This document shows positions 1 to 8,272 of a stretch of DNA of 64,000 bases, piece by piece (positions within the stretch are counted from its first letter, which is position 1; the number at the start of each line of letters is the position of its first letter). The stretch is from CAVSUZ01 sp963834715 (GTDB lineage Bacteria; Pseudomonadota; Alphaproteobacteria; Acetobacterales; Acetobacteraceae). The translations under genes and the position numbers were made by a program. The DNA lies in assembly GCA_963834715.1 (NCBI GenBank), contig CAWIDE010000033.1, positions 62,001 through 126,000 of the forward strand, written 5' to 3'. Below the pieces are notes generated by a model, which ran no database searches, was not told the DNA's origin, and saw nothing but the letters and a program-made list of their open reading frames with translations.

Positions 1-1187
1 CTCCACCCCCACGCGCCCCCACTGCTATCGCCGAACTCGATCGTGTCCTCGGCGGCGGCCTCGTGCCCGCCTCCGCCGTGCTCGTCGGCGGCGACCCCGG
101 AATCGGCAAATCCACCCTGCTCCTGCAGGCCGCCGCCAGCCTCGCCCGGGCTGGCGGCCGCGTGCTCTACGTCTCCGGCGAGGAATCGATCGAGCAGGTC
201 CGGCTTCGCGCGCGACGCCTGGGCTTGACTGACGCAGCCATCGGCGTTGCCGCAGCCGTCAACCTCCGCGACATCGCCGCCAGCCTGGAACAGACCCCCG
301 CCACCCTGGTCGTCATCGACTCGATCCAGACTATGTGGCTCGACTCCATCGATAGCGCCCCAGGCACAGTCGCCCAGGTCCGTGCCGCCGGTTTCGAGCT
401 GATCCGCATGGCCAAGTCCCGCGGCTTCGCTCTCATGCTGGTGGGTCACGTAACCAAGGATGGTACCCTCGCCGGCCCCCGCGTGCTCGAGCACATGGTT
501 GATGCCGTCCTCTATTTCGAAGGCGAGCGCGGCCATCAGTTCCGCATCCTCCGGGCCGTCAAAAACCGCTTCGGCGCCACGGACGAAATCGGCGTATTCG
601 AAATGACCGATCGCGGACTGGCCGAGGTTCCCAACCCATCGGCCCTGTTCCTCGCGGAGCGACGCGGCAACATCGCCGGCAGTGCGGTCTTCGCCGGGCT
701 CGAAGGCACCCGCCCGGTCCTGGTTGAGGTCCAGGCCCTGCTCTCCCCCAATGCCGGTGGCCCGCCCCGGCGGGCCGTCATCGGTTGGGACAGCGGTCGT
801 CTTTCCATGCTGCTCGCCGTGCTTGAAACCCGCTGCGGTCTTCGCCTCAATGCCAGCGACGTGTTCCTCAACGTCGCCGGCGGGCTGCGCATCAGCGAGC
901 CGGCCGCCGACCTGGCCGTTGCGGCCGCCCTTGCCTCCGCTGCAACCGACAAGCCGACCAGCCCGGGCATGGTCTATTTCGGAGAAGTGGGCCTCTCAGG
1001 CGAAGTCCGTCAGGTTGCCCAGGCCGAAGCCCGGCTCAAAGAAGCCGCCAAGCTCGGTTTCGACACCGCCTGCCTGCCCCGCCGCGTGGCGCGCGGCTCC
1101 CGACCGCTACCCGCGCCCGACGGTCTTCGCCTGGAGGAAATCGGCCATGCCTCGGACCTGGTACACCGGTTCACCACCGATGCCTGA
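1..1187 (+). CDS. radA: DNA repair protein RadA (5' end outside window)
   Basis: RadA is a RecA-like ATPase and branch-migration factor that acts with RecA in recombinational repair. The frame is open from base 3, so the start and the N-terminal zinc finger lie upstream. Visible are the linker ELDRVLGGGL, the Walker A motif GDPGIGKST at about codons 26-34 of the visible part, a Walker B-like strand ending in VVIDSIQT, and the RadA-specific KNRFG motif. The C-terminal third is the Lon-protease-like domain (SDVFLNVAGGLRISEPAADLA). The GTG at 63 is an internal valine, not the start. cvpA and purF follow on the same strand. Confidence 0.95.
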   Translation, partial: PPPRAPTAIAELDRVLGGGLVPASAVLVGGDPGIGKSTLLLQAAASLARAGGRVLYVSGEESIEQVRLRARRLGLTDAAIGVAAAVNLRDIAASLEQTPATLVVIDSIQTMWLDSIDSAPGTVAQVRAAGFELIRMAKSRGFALMLVGHVTKDGTLAGPRVLEHMVDAVLYFEGERGHQFRILRAVKNRFGATDEIGVFEMTDRGLAEVPNPSALFLAERRGNIAGSAVFAGLEGTRPVLVEVQALLSPNAGGPPRRAVIGWDSGRLSMLLAVLETRCGLRLNASDVFLNVAGGLRISEPAADLAVAAALASAATDKPTSPGMVYFGEVGLSGEVRQVAQAEARLKEAAKLGFDTACLPRRVARGSRPLPAPDGLRLEEIGHASDLVHRFTTDA

Positions 1188-1258
1188 GCATACCAATGTA
1201 CCTTGGCCGCCGCCCCGCCCTCCTCTAAACCCCAGCTTCACAAACCAGAAACGGCCTC

Positions 1259-1843
1259 ATGACCTGGGTTGACCTCGTAATCCTGGCAGTCCTGGCGATC
1301 TCCGCGCTGCTTGCTTTCGTGCGCGGCTTCGTCCGCGAAGTGCTGGGCATCATCGCGTGGCTCGGTGCCGCCGCCCTCGCCGTTTGGGCCAATCCCCGCA
1401 TCCTCCCGCGCTTCGAGATCTGGCTGCATGCCTACCCGGGCTTTGCCCAGCCGGTTGCCCTCGGCGTGGTCTTCATTGCCGCCCTCATCGTGCTGCTCGT
1501 GATCTCTCACGTGATCAGCAAAGCCGTCCGGCGCTCTCCGCTCGGCGGACTTGACCGCAGCCTCGGCCTGATATTCGGCCTGGTGCGGGGTGCGGCCTTG
1601 GTCGTAATTGCCTATATTCTGGTAGGGATGGTGGTTCCCCCCATTGAGTGGCCGCAACCGGTGTTGCAGGCACGGTCCCTTCCGTTGGCGTACTCAGGTG
1701 CCACCTGGACGCGAGGCCTTTTGCCGGTCGGATTCCGCCCCAAAGTGCCCGCACCACCCGCCGGGCCGTTGATTAAAGAAGACGCCGTGCTCCGCGCCAC
1801 CCCGCAGGGCCGCGCCACCGGCAAGCCGCCGGTCCACGAGTAG
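1259..1843 (+). CDS. cvpA: CvpA family inner-membrane protein
   Basis: 194-residue membrane protein of the colicin V production family. The N-terminus MTWVDLVILAVLAI and the FVRGFVREVLGI segment are typical, and four hydrophobic segments lie within the first ~130 residues. The C-terminal ~60 residues are proline-rich and probably cytoplasmic. The ATG at 1259 begins the first membrane segment. The gene ends 9 bp before purF. The cvpA-purF linkage is common in proteobacteria; the molecular role of CvpA is still poorly defined (envelope homeostasis). Confidence 0.9.
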   Translation: MTWVDLVILAVLAISALLAFVRGFVREVLGIIAWLGAAALAVWANPRILPRFEIWLHAYPGFAQPVALGVVFIAALIVLLVISHVISKAVRRSPLGGLDRSLGLIFGLVRGAALVVIAYILVGMVVPPIEWPQPVLQARSLPLAYSGATWTRGLLPVGFRPKVPAPPAGPLIKEDAVLRATPQGRATGKPPVHE

Positions 1844-1852
1844 GAGATCGCG

Positions 1853-3304
1853 ATGGGTGCCGACACCGATGACAAGCTGCACGAGGAGTGCGGTGTCTTC
1901 GGCATCTGGAACAATGCGGACGCCGCAGCGCTCACCGCGCTTGGCCTGCATGCGCTTCAGCACCGCGGCCAGGAAGCCACCGGGATCGTCAGCTTCGATG
2001 GCGCCCGTTTCCATTCCCACAAGGGTCTTGGACTGGTCGGAGACAACTTCGGCGACGCGCGCGTTATTGCGTCGCTTCCCGGCAGCACCGCTATCGGTCA
2101 CAATCGCTACGCCACAACCGGCGTGACCATCCTGCGCAACGTGCAGCCACTCTATGCCGATTTTGAGTTCGGCGGCTTCGCTGTCGCGCACAACGGCAAT
2201 CTGACCAATGCGCACACGCTGCGCCGCTCACTGGTCCGCCGCGGCTGCCTGTTTCAATCTACCACGGATTCCGAAGTCTTCATCCACCTTATTGCCATCA
2301 GCCTCTACTCGACCGTGTTCGACCGGCTGATTGACGCGCTGAAGCAGGTTGTTGGCGCCTACTCACTCGTTGCGCTCTCAAATGAGGCACTCATGGGCGT
2401 GCGCGATCCGCTTGGCGTCCGGCCCCTGATCCTTGGCCGTATTGGTAAGGAAGGAACGAGCGGGTGGGTCCTTGCGTCCGAAACCTGTGCACTTGACATC
2501 GTAGGCGCCGAGTTCATCCGCGATGTGGAACCCGGTGAAATCGTCATTATCAATGATCAAGGCGTTCGCAGCATTAAGCCTTTCGGCAAAGCCCGCGAGC
2601 GCTTCTGCGTATTCGAGTACATCTATTTCGCCCGCCCGGACTCCGTGATGGAGGGCACCCCGGTCTATGAGGCCCGCAAACGCATCGGCGCCGAGTTGGC
2701 ACGCGAGTCTGGCGTGCCTGCCGATATCGTGGTTCCGGTCCCTGATTCGGGTGTTCCCGCCGCAATGGGCTACGCCGGCGAAAGCAGCATTCCATTCGAA
2801 CTCGGCATCATCCGCAACCACTATATCGGCCGCACCTTCATCGAACCGACCGAGCACATCCGCAACCTGGGCGTAAAGCTCAAACACTCCGCCAATCGAG
2901 CGACCCTCGAAGGACGCCGGGTCATCCTCGTGGATGACTCCATTGTGCGCGGCACCACCAGCCGCAAGATCGTCGAAATGGTCCGGCAGGCCGGCGCGAG
3001 AGAGGTGCACATGCGCATCTCCTCTCCGCCCACCACCCATTCCTGCTTCTACGGCATTGACACGCCCGAACGGGGCAAGCTCCTCGCCGCCTGCTTTTCC
3101 GAACAGCAAATGGCGGAGCAGATCGGAGTAGATAGCCTGGCGTTCGTGTCGATCGACGGCCTTTACCGCGCCCTCGGGAAGCATGGCCGCAACCCCGACC
3201 GCCCGCACTATTGCGACGCTTGTTTCACGGGCGACTACCCGATCCCTCTCCCCGACCGCGGCGACAACATGGAGCGTCAGCTCAGCCTGCTCGAAAGCCA
3301 CTGA
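1853..3304 (+). CDS. purF: Amidophosphoribosyltransferase
   Basis: Catalyses the first committed step of purine synthesis: PRPP plus glutamine gives 5-phosphoribosylamine. 483 residues. The N-terminal class II glutamine amidotransferase nucleophile is the Cys of EECGVFGIW at about residue 13, so a short propeptide of about 12 residues would be removed. HALQHRGQEATGI and GHNRYATTG are glutaminase motifs, and VILVDDSIVRGTTSRKIV is the PRPP-binding loop. RPHYCDACFTGDYP near the C-terminus carries cysteines found in the Bacillus-type, Fe-S-containing branch. A ribosome site (TAGGAGATCG) lies just before the ATG. Confidence 0.97.
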   Translation: MGADTDDKLHEECGVFGIWNNADAAALTALGLHALQHRGQEATGIVSFDGARFHSHKGLGLVGDNFGDARVIASLPGSTAIGHNRYATTGVTILRNVQPLYADFEFGGFAVAHNGNLTNAHTLRRSLVRRGCLFQSTTDSEVFIHLIAISLYSTVFDRLIDALKQVVGAYSLVALSNEALMGVRDPLGVRPLILGRIGKEGTSGWVLASETCALDIVGAEFIRDVEPGEIVIINDQGVRSIKPFGKARERFCVFEYIYFARPDSVMEGTPVYEARKRIGAELARESGVPADIVVPVPDSGVPAAMGYAGESSIPFELGIIRNHYIGRTFIEPTEHIRNLGVKLKHSANRATLEGRRVILVDDSIVRGTTSRKIVEMVRQAGAREVHMRISSPPTTHSCFYGIDTPERGKLLAACFSEQQMAEQIGVDSLAFVSIDGLYRALGKHGRNPDRPHYCDACFTGDYPIPLPDRGDNMERQLSLLESH

Positions 3305-3337
3305 TTTTCATGATGCAGGCCGAACCCCGCTACCACT

Positions 3338-3392
3338 CACCTCTCCCGCTTGCGGGAGAGGTCGCCGCGCGTAGCGCGGCGGGTGAGGGCCG
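3338..3392. repeat. Two-hairpin intergenic repeat, copy 1
   Basis: Between purF and the SDR gene. One inverted repeat (CTCTCCCGC / GCGGGAGAG, 2-nt loop) is followed by a second (CGCCGCGC / GCGCGGCG) and the tail GGTGAGGG. The same arrangement recurs at 8216-8272 and, degenerate, at 28527-28575. It looks like the interspersed palindromic repeats common in alphaproteobacterial genomes. Confidence 0.75.
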
Positions 3393-3398
3393 CGCCGG

Positions 3399-4103
3399 GT
3401 GAAGACGCCCCTCCAGGACTCCATCGCTCTCGTCACCGGCGCCAGCCGCGGCCTTGGCGCCGCTGTCGCCATCGAACTCGCCCGGCTCGGTGCACATCCC
3501 GTCATCACCGCCCGCACCCAGGGTGGGCTGGAGGAAACCGACGATGCCATCCGCGCCGTCGGCGGCTCCTCCACGCTCATTCCGCTCGATCTTCGCGAAG
3601 CCGCCGATGTGGACAAACTCGGTCCCAGTATCTGGCAACGTTTCCAACGGCTCGATGTCCTCGTGCACTGCGCTGCCAGTCTCGGCCGCCTTGCACCCAT
3701 CGCTCACGTTATGCCGTACGAATGGGCCGATCCGGTCGAGGTCAATTTCTCCGCTGCCATGCGCCTGATGCGCACCTGTGAACCGCCACTGCGCCAAGCC
3801 GCCGCCGGCCGCGCGGTGTTTGTGACCGATGCTCGCGCGCGCTCGCCCAAGGCGTACTGGGGCGCCTATGCCGCGACCAAAGCCGGGCTCGAACACCTCG
3901 TTCTCACTTGGGCGGATGAACTTGAAAGAACATCCGTCCGCGTGAACCTGTTCGACCCCGGCCCCATGGCGACCCGCCTCCGACGTGACGCGTTCCCGGG
4001 CGAACTTCCGGCTGCGCTTCCCAAATCCGCAGACATTGCTCCGGTGCTCGTCGCTCTGTGTCTCCCGTCAGAGCAACGCACCGGCCAACTGGTAACCCGC
4101 TGA
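3399..4103 (+). CDS. SDR family oxidoreductase
   Basis: 234-residue short-chain dehydrogenase/reductase. TGASRGLG near residue 14 is the dinucleotide-binding glycine motif and YAATK near residue 155 is the catalytic Tyr-x-x-x-Lys. VHCAAS replaces the usual NNAG. It starts with GTG directly after the hairpin repeat. The substrate is not predictable. It overlaps the start of the next gene by about 46 bp, suggesting coupled translation. Confidence 0.85.
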   Translation: MKTPLQDSIALVTGASRGLGAAVAIELARLGAHPVITARTQGGLEETDDAIRAVGGSSTLIPLDLREAADVDKLGPSIWQRFQRLDVLVHCAASLGRLAPIAHVMPYEWADPVEVNFSAAMRLMRTCEPPLRQAAAGRAVFVTDARARSPKAYWGAYAATKAGLEHLVLTWADELERTSVRVNLFDPGPMATRLRRDAFPGELPAALPKSADIAPVLVALCLPSEQRTGQLVTR

Positions 4104-4753
4104 CGACACTCGGCATCGTTGTCGGCCTGAAGGCCGAGGCCCAAATCGCACGCCGCCTGCATGCGCCCTTTGCCGTCGGCGGCGGAACGCAAGCTGGCGC
4201 CCGTGCCGCTGCTCAATCCCTGCTCTCGCACGGCGCGACCGCCCTGCTCAGCTTCGGCTTGGCCGGCGAACTCGACCCGAGCCTCCCCGCGGGCGCCATC
4301 ATCATTCCATCTGCCGTCGTCACCGAAACCGGCCGCTACAGCACCGATCCGCAGCTCTCTGCAGCTCTCGGCAGCCCAACCCCTTACCTGCTGTTTGCTG
4401 CCGACCACTCGATCGCCACCGTTCAGGCCAAGCAGCAGCTTTACGCCGAGACCGGATGCGTCGCCGTGGACATGGAAAGCGCCGCCGTGGCCGAGGCGGC
4501 CACCGCCGCCGGGATCCCGTTCGCCGTCCTCCGCGCCATCTGCGACCCCGCCGAGCGAACCCTGCCCCCGGCCGCCTTGATCGCCCTCGACGCCCGCGGC
4601 GTCATCGGCCTACGACGGATCGGCGTCTCCGTCCTGCGAGACCCGAACCAAATCCCATCGCTGCTCGCCCTCGCACGAGGCGCCGCGCGCGCCCGCCGCG
4701 CTCTGCTCCGCCACATCCAAACTCACTGTCCGCCTCTCCCGTTTGAGCGGTGA
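4058..4753 (+). CDS. Nucleoside phosphorylase-like protein (hopanoid-associated HpnG type?)
   Basis: 231 residues in the PNP/UDP phosphorylase fold. SFGLAGELDP and GCVAVDMESAAVAEAA match the phosphate/nucleoside-binding and purine-site (MES) motifs. The closest relatives I can think of are the hopanoid-associated phosphorylases (HpnG), which release adenine from adenosylhopane, but no other hopanoid gene is nearby. An alternative role is MTA/SAH nucleosidase. The GTG at 4058 overlaps the SDR by 46 bp; no ATG, GTG or TTG start is seen between it and the first conserved strand. Confidence 0.6.
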   Translation: MSPVRATHRPTGNPLTTLGIVVGLKAEAQIARRLHAPFAVGGGTQAGARAAAQSLLSHGATALLSFGLAGELDPSLPAGAIIIPSAVVTETGRYSTDPQLSAALGSPTPYLLFAADHSIATVQAKQQLYAETGCVAVDMESAAVAEAATAAGIPFAVLRAICDPAERTLPPAALIALDARGVIGLRRIGVSVLRDPNQIPSLLALARGAARARRALLRHIQTHCPPLPFER

Positions 4754-5111
4754 TCATTCCGGTTACCGTGCTTAAGTTCGAGTCGACCCGCATTCTGCGG
4801 CGTGCGGAGGCTACGGGTCGTATCGAGATCGCCGCAAACAATCATCTCTTATTATATTTCTGCACAAACCCCCGATTTTGGCCGCTAGGGGCAGGTGTGG
4901 GCCATGAGGGGGTCCCCGGGCCACCACAGCGGCAGAGAGGGGCTGTAGCCGCTCTGAGACGCTCTTGCGGGAGCGCCCCCTAATAAGGGACGCCGAAAAA
5001 ACTGGCGCTGCGCCGGGGAACAGGCGTATCTTCCTCTGTAATACGAAGGTCTCAGACTAAGCGCACAAACCAAACGAGCACTGGGTACGACGAAGAGGGG
5101 AGGAAAGATCA
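4754..5111. other. Intergenic region upstream of the beta-helix gene
   Basis: 358 bp without a convincing gene, with locally lower GC than its surroundings. It probably holds the promoter of the following gene. An imperfect hairpin (GCTC-TTGCGG-GAGC) lies at about 4961-4974, and a purine-rich ribosome site (GAGGGGAGGAAAG) precedes the ATG at 5112. Confidence 0.5.
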
Positions 5112-6227
5112 ATGGGTAGGCGTGCGCTTGCCGTCGCTACTGCAGTGTGCACTGCCAGTATCTGCGCTCGGGCCGAAATCGTCCCGGTCTCAACGACGAT
5201 TCAGGCGGCAGTGGACGCCGCCAAGCCCGGCGATATCGTGTTCGTCCCCCCTGGCACCTACCGAGAAACGGTGACGGTGGAGAAGGACAACATCACCATC
5301 ATAGGACCGGAAAGTGCCGTCATCGACGCTAGCGGCTTTGCGAACGGCATCCACGTGGGCGCCAACATTTTCAATCCGGCGACAACTCCGGTGTGTCCGG
5401 CGATTGCGGTGAAGAATTTCACGATTATCGGATTGACGATCCGCAATGCCGACTACAACGGCATTTTCCTAAGCGGGGTTGATGGATATATCATCGCCCG
5501 CGGGACTTACCTGAATAATGGCGATTACGCGACATACCCCAGCTGCTCCAATAACGGGCAAATATTGTTTAATACCGCCCAGGGCGGGTCGGACACGTGC
5601 CTCTACGTGGGCAACGACGTTGAAGTCAGCCTCACGGGCAATCAGGCCAGCGGCTGCACGGTTGGCATCCAGATCGTCAACTCCAGCAATGTTCAAGTGC
5701 GGCGAAATACCATAACGGGAAATACCGCGGGAATTCTTGCGATCGTTGATCCCTTCAATCCGCGCACAGAAACCAGCAACGGCGTGATTGAGGATAATAC
5801 AGTGACGCAGAATAATCTGCCGAATAACTCCGCCGAAGCTGATATTGGAAGGATTCCCTCGGGAACCGGCATTCTGCTGGTGGGCACCGATCTGCTGACA
5901 GTTCGGGCAAATACAGCAAATGGCAACAACACGTTCGGGGCAGCGGTCACTGCCAATCCTCTCGCTCCACAGGACCCCCGCATCAACCCGAATCCTATTG
6001 GAGATCAGGTCATTCGCAATACTCTCACCGACAATGGCACGCAGCCATCACCCACATTGCCGGGGGCGGATCTTTTCTACGACGGGAGCGGGCAGGGGAA
6101 CTGCTTCAGCCAGAACACGTTCAAAACGGCCGTCCCGCCAAACATTGACTCGAGTTTCGCATGCGGCATGACAACGTCTAGTCCGAACTTCCTTCTTTCG
6201 GAGAGTGTGAAGTGGCAGGAACAGTAG
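5112..6227 (+). CDS. Secreted right-handed beta-helix repeat protein, 3' end altered by IS
   Basis: 371 residues as read. A signal peptide (MGRRALAVATAVCTASICARA) is followed by IQAAVDAAKPGDIVFVPPGTY, a hallmark of NosD/pectate-lyase-like parallel beta-helix proteins, and then repeated turns with NNG/GNTA motifs. Likely periplasmic or extracellular; the function is unknown. The last 14 residues (from PNFLL) are encoded by the left end of an IS element. Removing the IS and one copy of its TCTAGT duplication gives ...TTSSS followed by the TGA at 8125-8127, a 358-residue protein, so the insertion costs one native residue and adds 14. Codon use is less GC-rich than in the neighbours. Confidence 0.8.
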   Translation: MGRRALAVATAVCTASICARAEIVPVSTTIQAAVDAAKPGDIVFVPPGTYRETVTVEKDNITIIGPESAVIDASGFANGIHVGANIFNPATTPVCPAIAVKNFTIIGLTIRNADYNGIFLSGVDGYIIARGTYLNNGDYATYPSCSNNGQILFNTAQGGSDTCLYVGNDVEVSLTGNQASGCTVGIQIVNSSNVQVRRNTITGNTAGILAIVDPFNPRTETSNGVIEDNTVTQNNLPNNSAEADIGRIPSGTGILLVGTDLLTVRANTANGNNTFGAAVTANPLAPQDPRINPNPIGDQVIRNTLTDNGTQPSPTLPGADLFYDGSGQGNCFSQNTFKTAVPPNIDSSFACGMTTSSPNFLLSESVKWQEQ

Positions 6228-8115
6228 GGACAGAAGCACGAGACTGGTCCCAAACGTAGCCATGTAATCCGGAAATTTGGACTTGTACATCGCGGCGGTG
6301 TTGTGCCAATGCGTTGCCATGTATATCGAAGCTGTTCCGAATCGGAACTCGCCTCCCGCCATTCTGCTGCGCGAGAGTTACCGCCAGGATGGCAAGGTCC
6401 GTAAGCGCACGATCTGCAACCTCTCCGATTGGCCCGCCGAGCACGTTGAAGGCCTGCGCGGTGTTCTCAAAGGCGGCGTTGTCATTCCGGCCGAGCGGGA
6501 TGCGTTCACCATCACCCGCAGTCTGCCGCACGGGCACGTTGCAGCAGCGCTCGGGACTGCCCGCAAGATAGGGCTTGATCGGATGCTCGGCGATCGCGAG
6601 CGATACCGTGATCTTGCCCTCGCGCTGATGATCGGGCGCATTATCGAGCCGGCATCCAAGCTCGCCACCGCTCGTGCACTTTCCTCCGCCACGGCTGCAT
6701 CGAGCCTTGGCGAAATGCTTGGCCTCGGTGAGGTCGACGAGGACGAACTCTATGCCGCACTGGACTGGCTGCTGGAACGCCAGCCTGCCATCGAGACAGC
6801 CTTAGCCAAGCGCCATCTCAGCGATGGCACACTGGTGTTATATGATGTCTCGTCAAGCTACATGGAAGGCCGCTGCTGCCCGCTCGCCCAGCGTGGCTAC
6901 AGCCGCGACGGCAAGAAGGGCACGCTGCAAATCATATACGGCCTACTCTGCGCTCCCGATGGCTGTCCGATCGCCATCGAGGTGTTTGAGGGCGATACCG
7001 CCGATCCGATTACGCTTGCCAATCAGATCGAAAAGCTGAAGCGGCGGTTCCATCTCGACCACGTGGTCATGGTCGGTGACCGTGGCATGATCACCCAAGC
7101 ACGCATCACCAATGACGTTAAATCGGCAGGCTTCGACTGGATCACGGCACTGCGCGCGCCGGCGATCAAGGCGTTGATGGAAACCGGCGCTTTGCAACTC
7201 TCGCTGTTCGATCAGCGCGACTTGGCCAGTATCACGGCGCCCGAATTTCCGGGTGAGCGCCTGATCGTTTGCCGTAATCCCGATCTCGCCGTCGAGCGCG
7301 CCCGCAAGCGGGAGGATCTGCTGGCCGCCACCGAACGTGACCTCTCCCGTATCCAGATCGCGGTCGCTCGCAAGCGCAATCCCCTCCGGGGCGCTGCGCG
7401 GATCGCACTCGCGGTTGGCGCGGTGATCAACAAGCACAAGGTAGGCAAGCATTTTGTCATCGAGATCACCGATACCGTCTTCAGCTTCGCCCGCAAGACC
7501 GCCGAGATCGTCGCTGAAGCAGCAACCGATGGCGTCTATGTCGTGCGCACCAGCCTGCCGGAAAGCGCGCTCGATGACACCACGACCGTGCGAAGCTACA
7601 AGTCGCTTGCGCTTGTGGAGCGGGCCTTTCGCTGCATCAAAACCGTCGATCTGCAGATCAGGCCTGTCCATCATTGGCTGGCAGACCGCGTGCGGGCCCA
7701 CGTCTTCCTGTGCATGTTAGCCTACTACCTCGAATGGCATATGCGGACCTGCCTGGCGCCAATGCTGTTCGATGACGCCGATAGGGAAGCGGCCGAAGCC
7801 TTGCGAGACAGCGTAGTGTCGGAAGCGCAACGTTCCCCGGCTGCCATCGCCAAGCAGACCACAGGGCTCACCACGGACGGCCTGCCGGTGCATAGCTTCC
7901 GTTCATTGCTCGGCGATCTGGCAACCGTAGTGCGCAACACCATCACCACCGCGATCACACCGGACTATCGCCTTACCGTCGTCACAAGGCCAACACCGCT
8001 GCAGCAGAAGGCATTCAATCTCCTCGGCGTCAACTGTAGCCAGTAATCCACAGGTCGCGAGACAGAATGTATAGATGCTTCAGTAACTTGCGTGTCTCGA
8101 GGCTAGGAAGTTCGG
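6183..8115 (+). mobile_element. Complete IS1634-type insertion sequence (1933 bp)
   Basis: Bounded by inverted ends CCGAACTTCC (6183-6192) and GGAAGTTCGG (8106-8115), with weaker similarity further in. It is flanked by a perfect 6-bp direct repeat TCTAGT at 6177-6182 and 8116-8121, which I read as the target-site duplication. It contains one transposase gene. The insertion lies one codon before the stop of the beta-helix gene. Confidence 0.9.
6319..8046 (+). CDS. IS1634 family transposase
   Basis: 575 residues from the ATG at 6319. The N-terminus MYIEAVPNRNSPPAILLRES is typical of the family; an in-frame ATG/TTG upstream at 6277 would add 14 residues that look non-coding. The DDE-type core includes LVLYDVSSSYMEG and VMVGDRGMITQARI, and the YKSLALVERAFRCIK segment lies near the C-terminus. 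It appears intact, so the element may be active. Confidence 0.92.
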   Translation: MYIEAVPNRNSPPAILLRESYRQDGKVRKRTICNLSDWPAEHVEGLRGVLKGGVVIPAERDAFTITRSLPHGHVAAALGTARKIGLDRMLGDRERYRDLALALMIGRIIEPASKLATARALSSATAASSLGEMLGLGEVDEDELYAALDWLLERQPAIETALAKRHLSDGTLVLYDVSSSYMEGRCCPLAQRGYSRDGKKGTLQIIYGLLCAPDGCPIAIEVFEGDTADPITLANQIEKLKRRFHLDHVVMVGDRGMITQARITNDVKSAGFDWITALRAPAIKALMETGALQLSLFDQRDLASITAPEFPGERLIVCRNPDLAVERARKREDLLAATERDLSRIQIAVARKRNPLRGAARIALAVGAVINKHKVGKHFVIEITDTVFSFARKTAEIVAEAATDGVYVVRTSLPESALDDTTTVRSYKSLALVERAFRCIKTVDLQIRPVHHWLADRVRAHVFLCMLAYYLEWHMRTCLAPMLFDDADREAAEALRDSVVSEAQRSPAAIAKQTTGLTTDGLPVHSFRSLLGDLATVVRNTITTAITPDYRLTVVTRPTPLQQKAFNLLGVNCSQ

Positions 8116-8215
8116 TCTAGTAGCTGACAGAGAATGACGTTATTCCCCCGGTGTGCTGCCCGCGAAAGGCTTTTTTTCAGTTGGCGCCGCCAGGATGGAA
8201 AGCTGAATCCAGATT

Positions 8216-8272
8216 AACCCCTTCCCTTGCGGGAGAGGCCGGCGCGCGGCAGCGCGCCGGGTGAGGGCCTAA
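8216..8272. repeat. Two-hairpin intergenic repeat, copy 2
   Basis: Same layout as the element at 3338: CCCTTGCGGGAGAGG, then the GGCGCGC/GCGCGCC inverted repeat and GGGTGAGGGCC. It lies at the 3' end of the SMP-30 gene and could act as its terminator or as an mRNA-stabilising structure. Confidence 0.7.

Noticed and set aside
1238..1657. Minus-strand frame opposite cvpA
   Set aside because: Low-complexity charged product; cvpA on the plus strand is a recognised family.
4750..4983. GTG-started 77-codon frame overlapping the phosphorylase stop
   Set aside because: The GTGA overlap is attractive, but the second half is low-complexity and no family is recognisable.
8150..8185. T-run after GCGAAAGGC as a possible terminator of the beta-helix gene
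   Set aside because: No stable stem immediately precedes the T-run.
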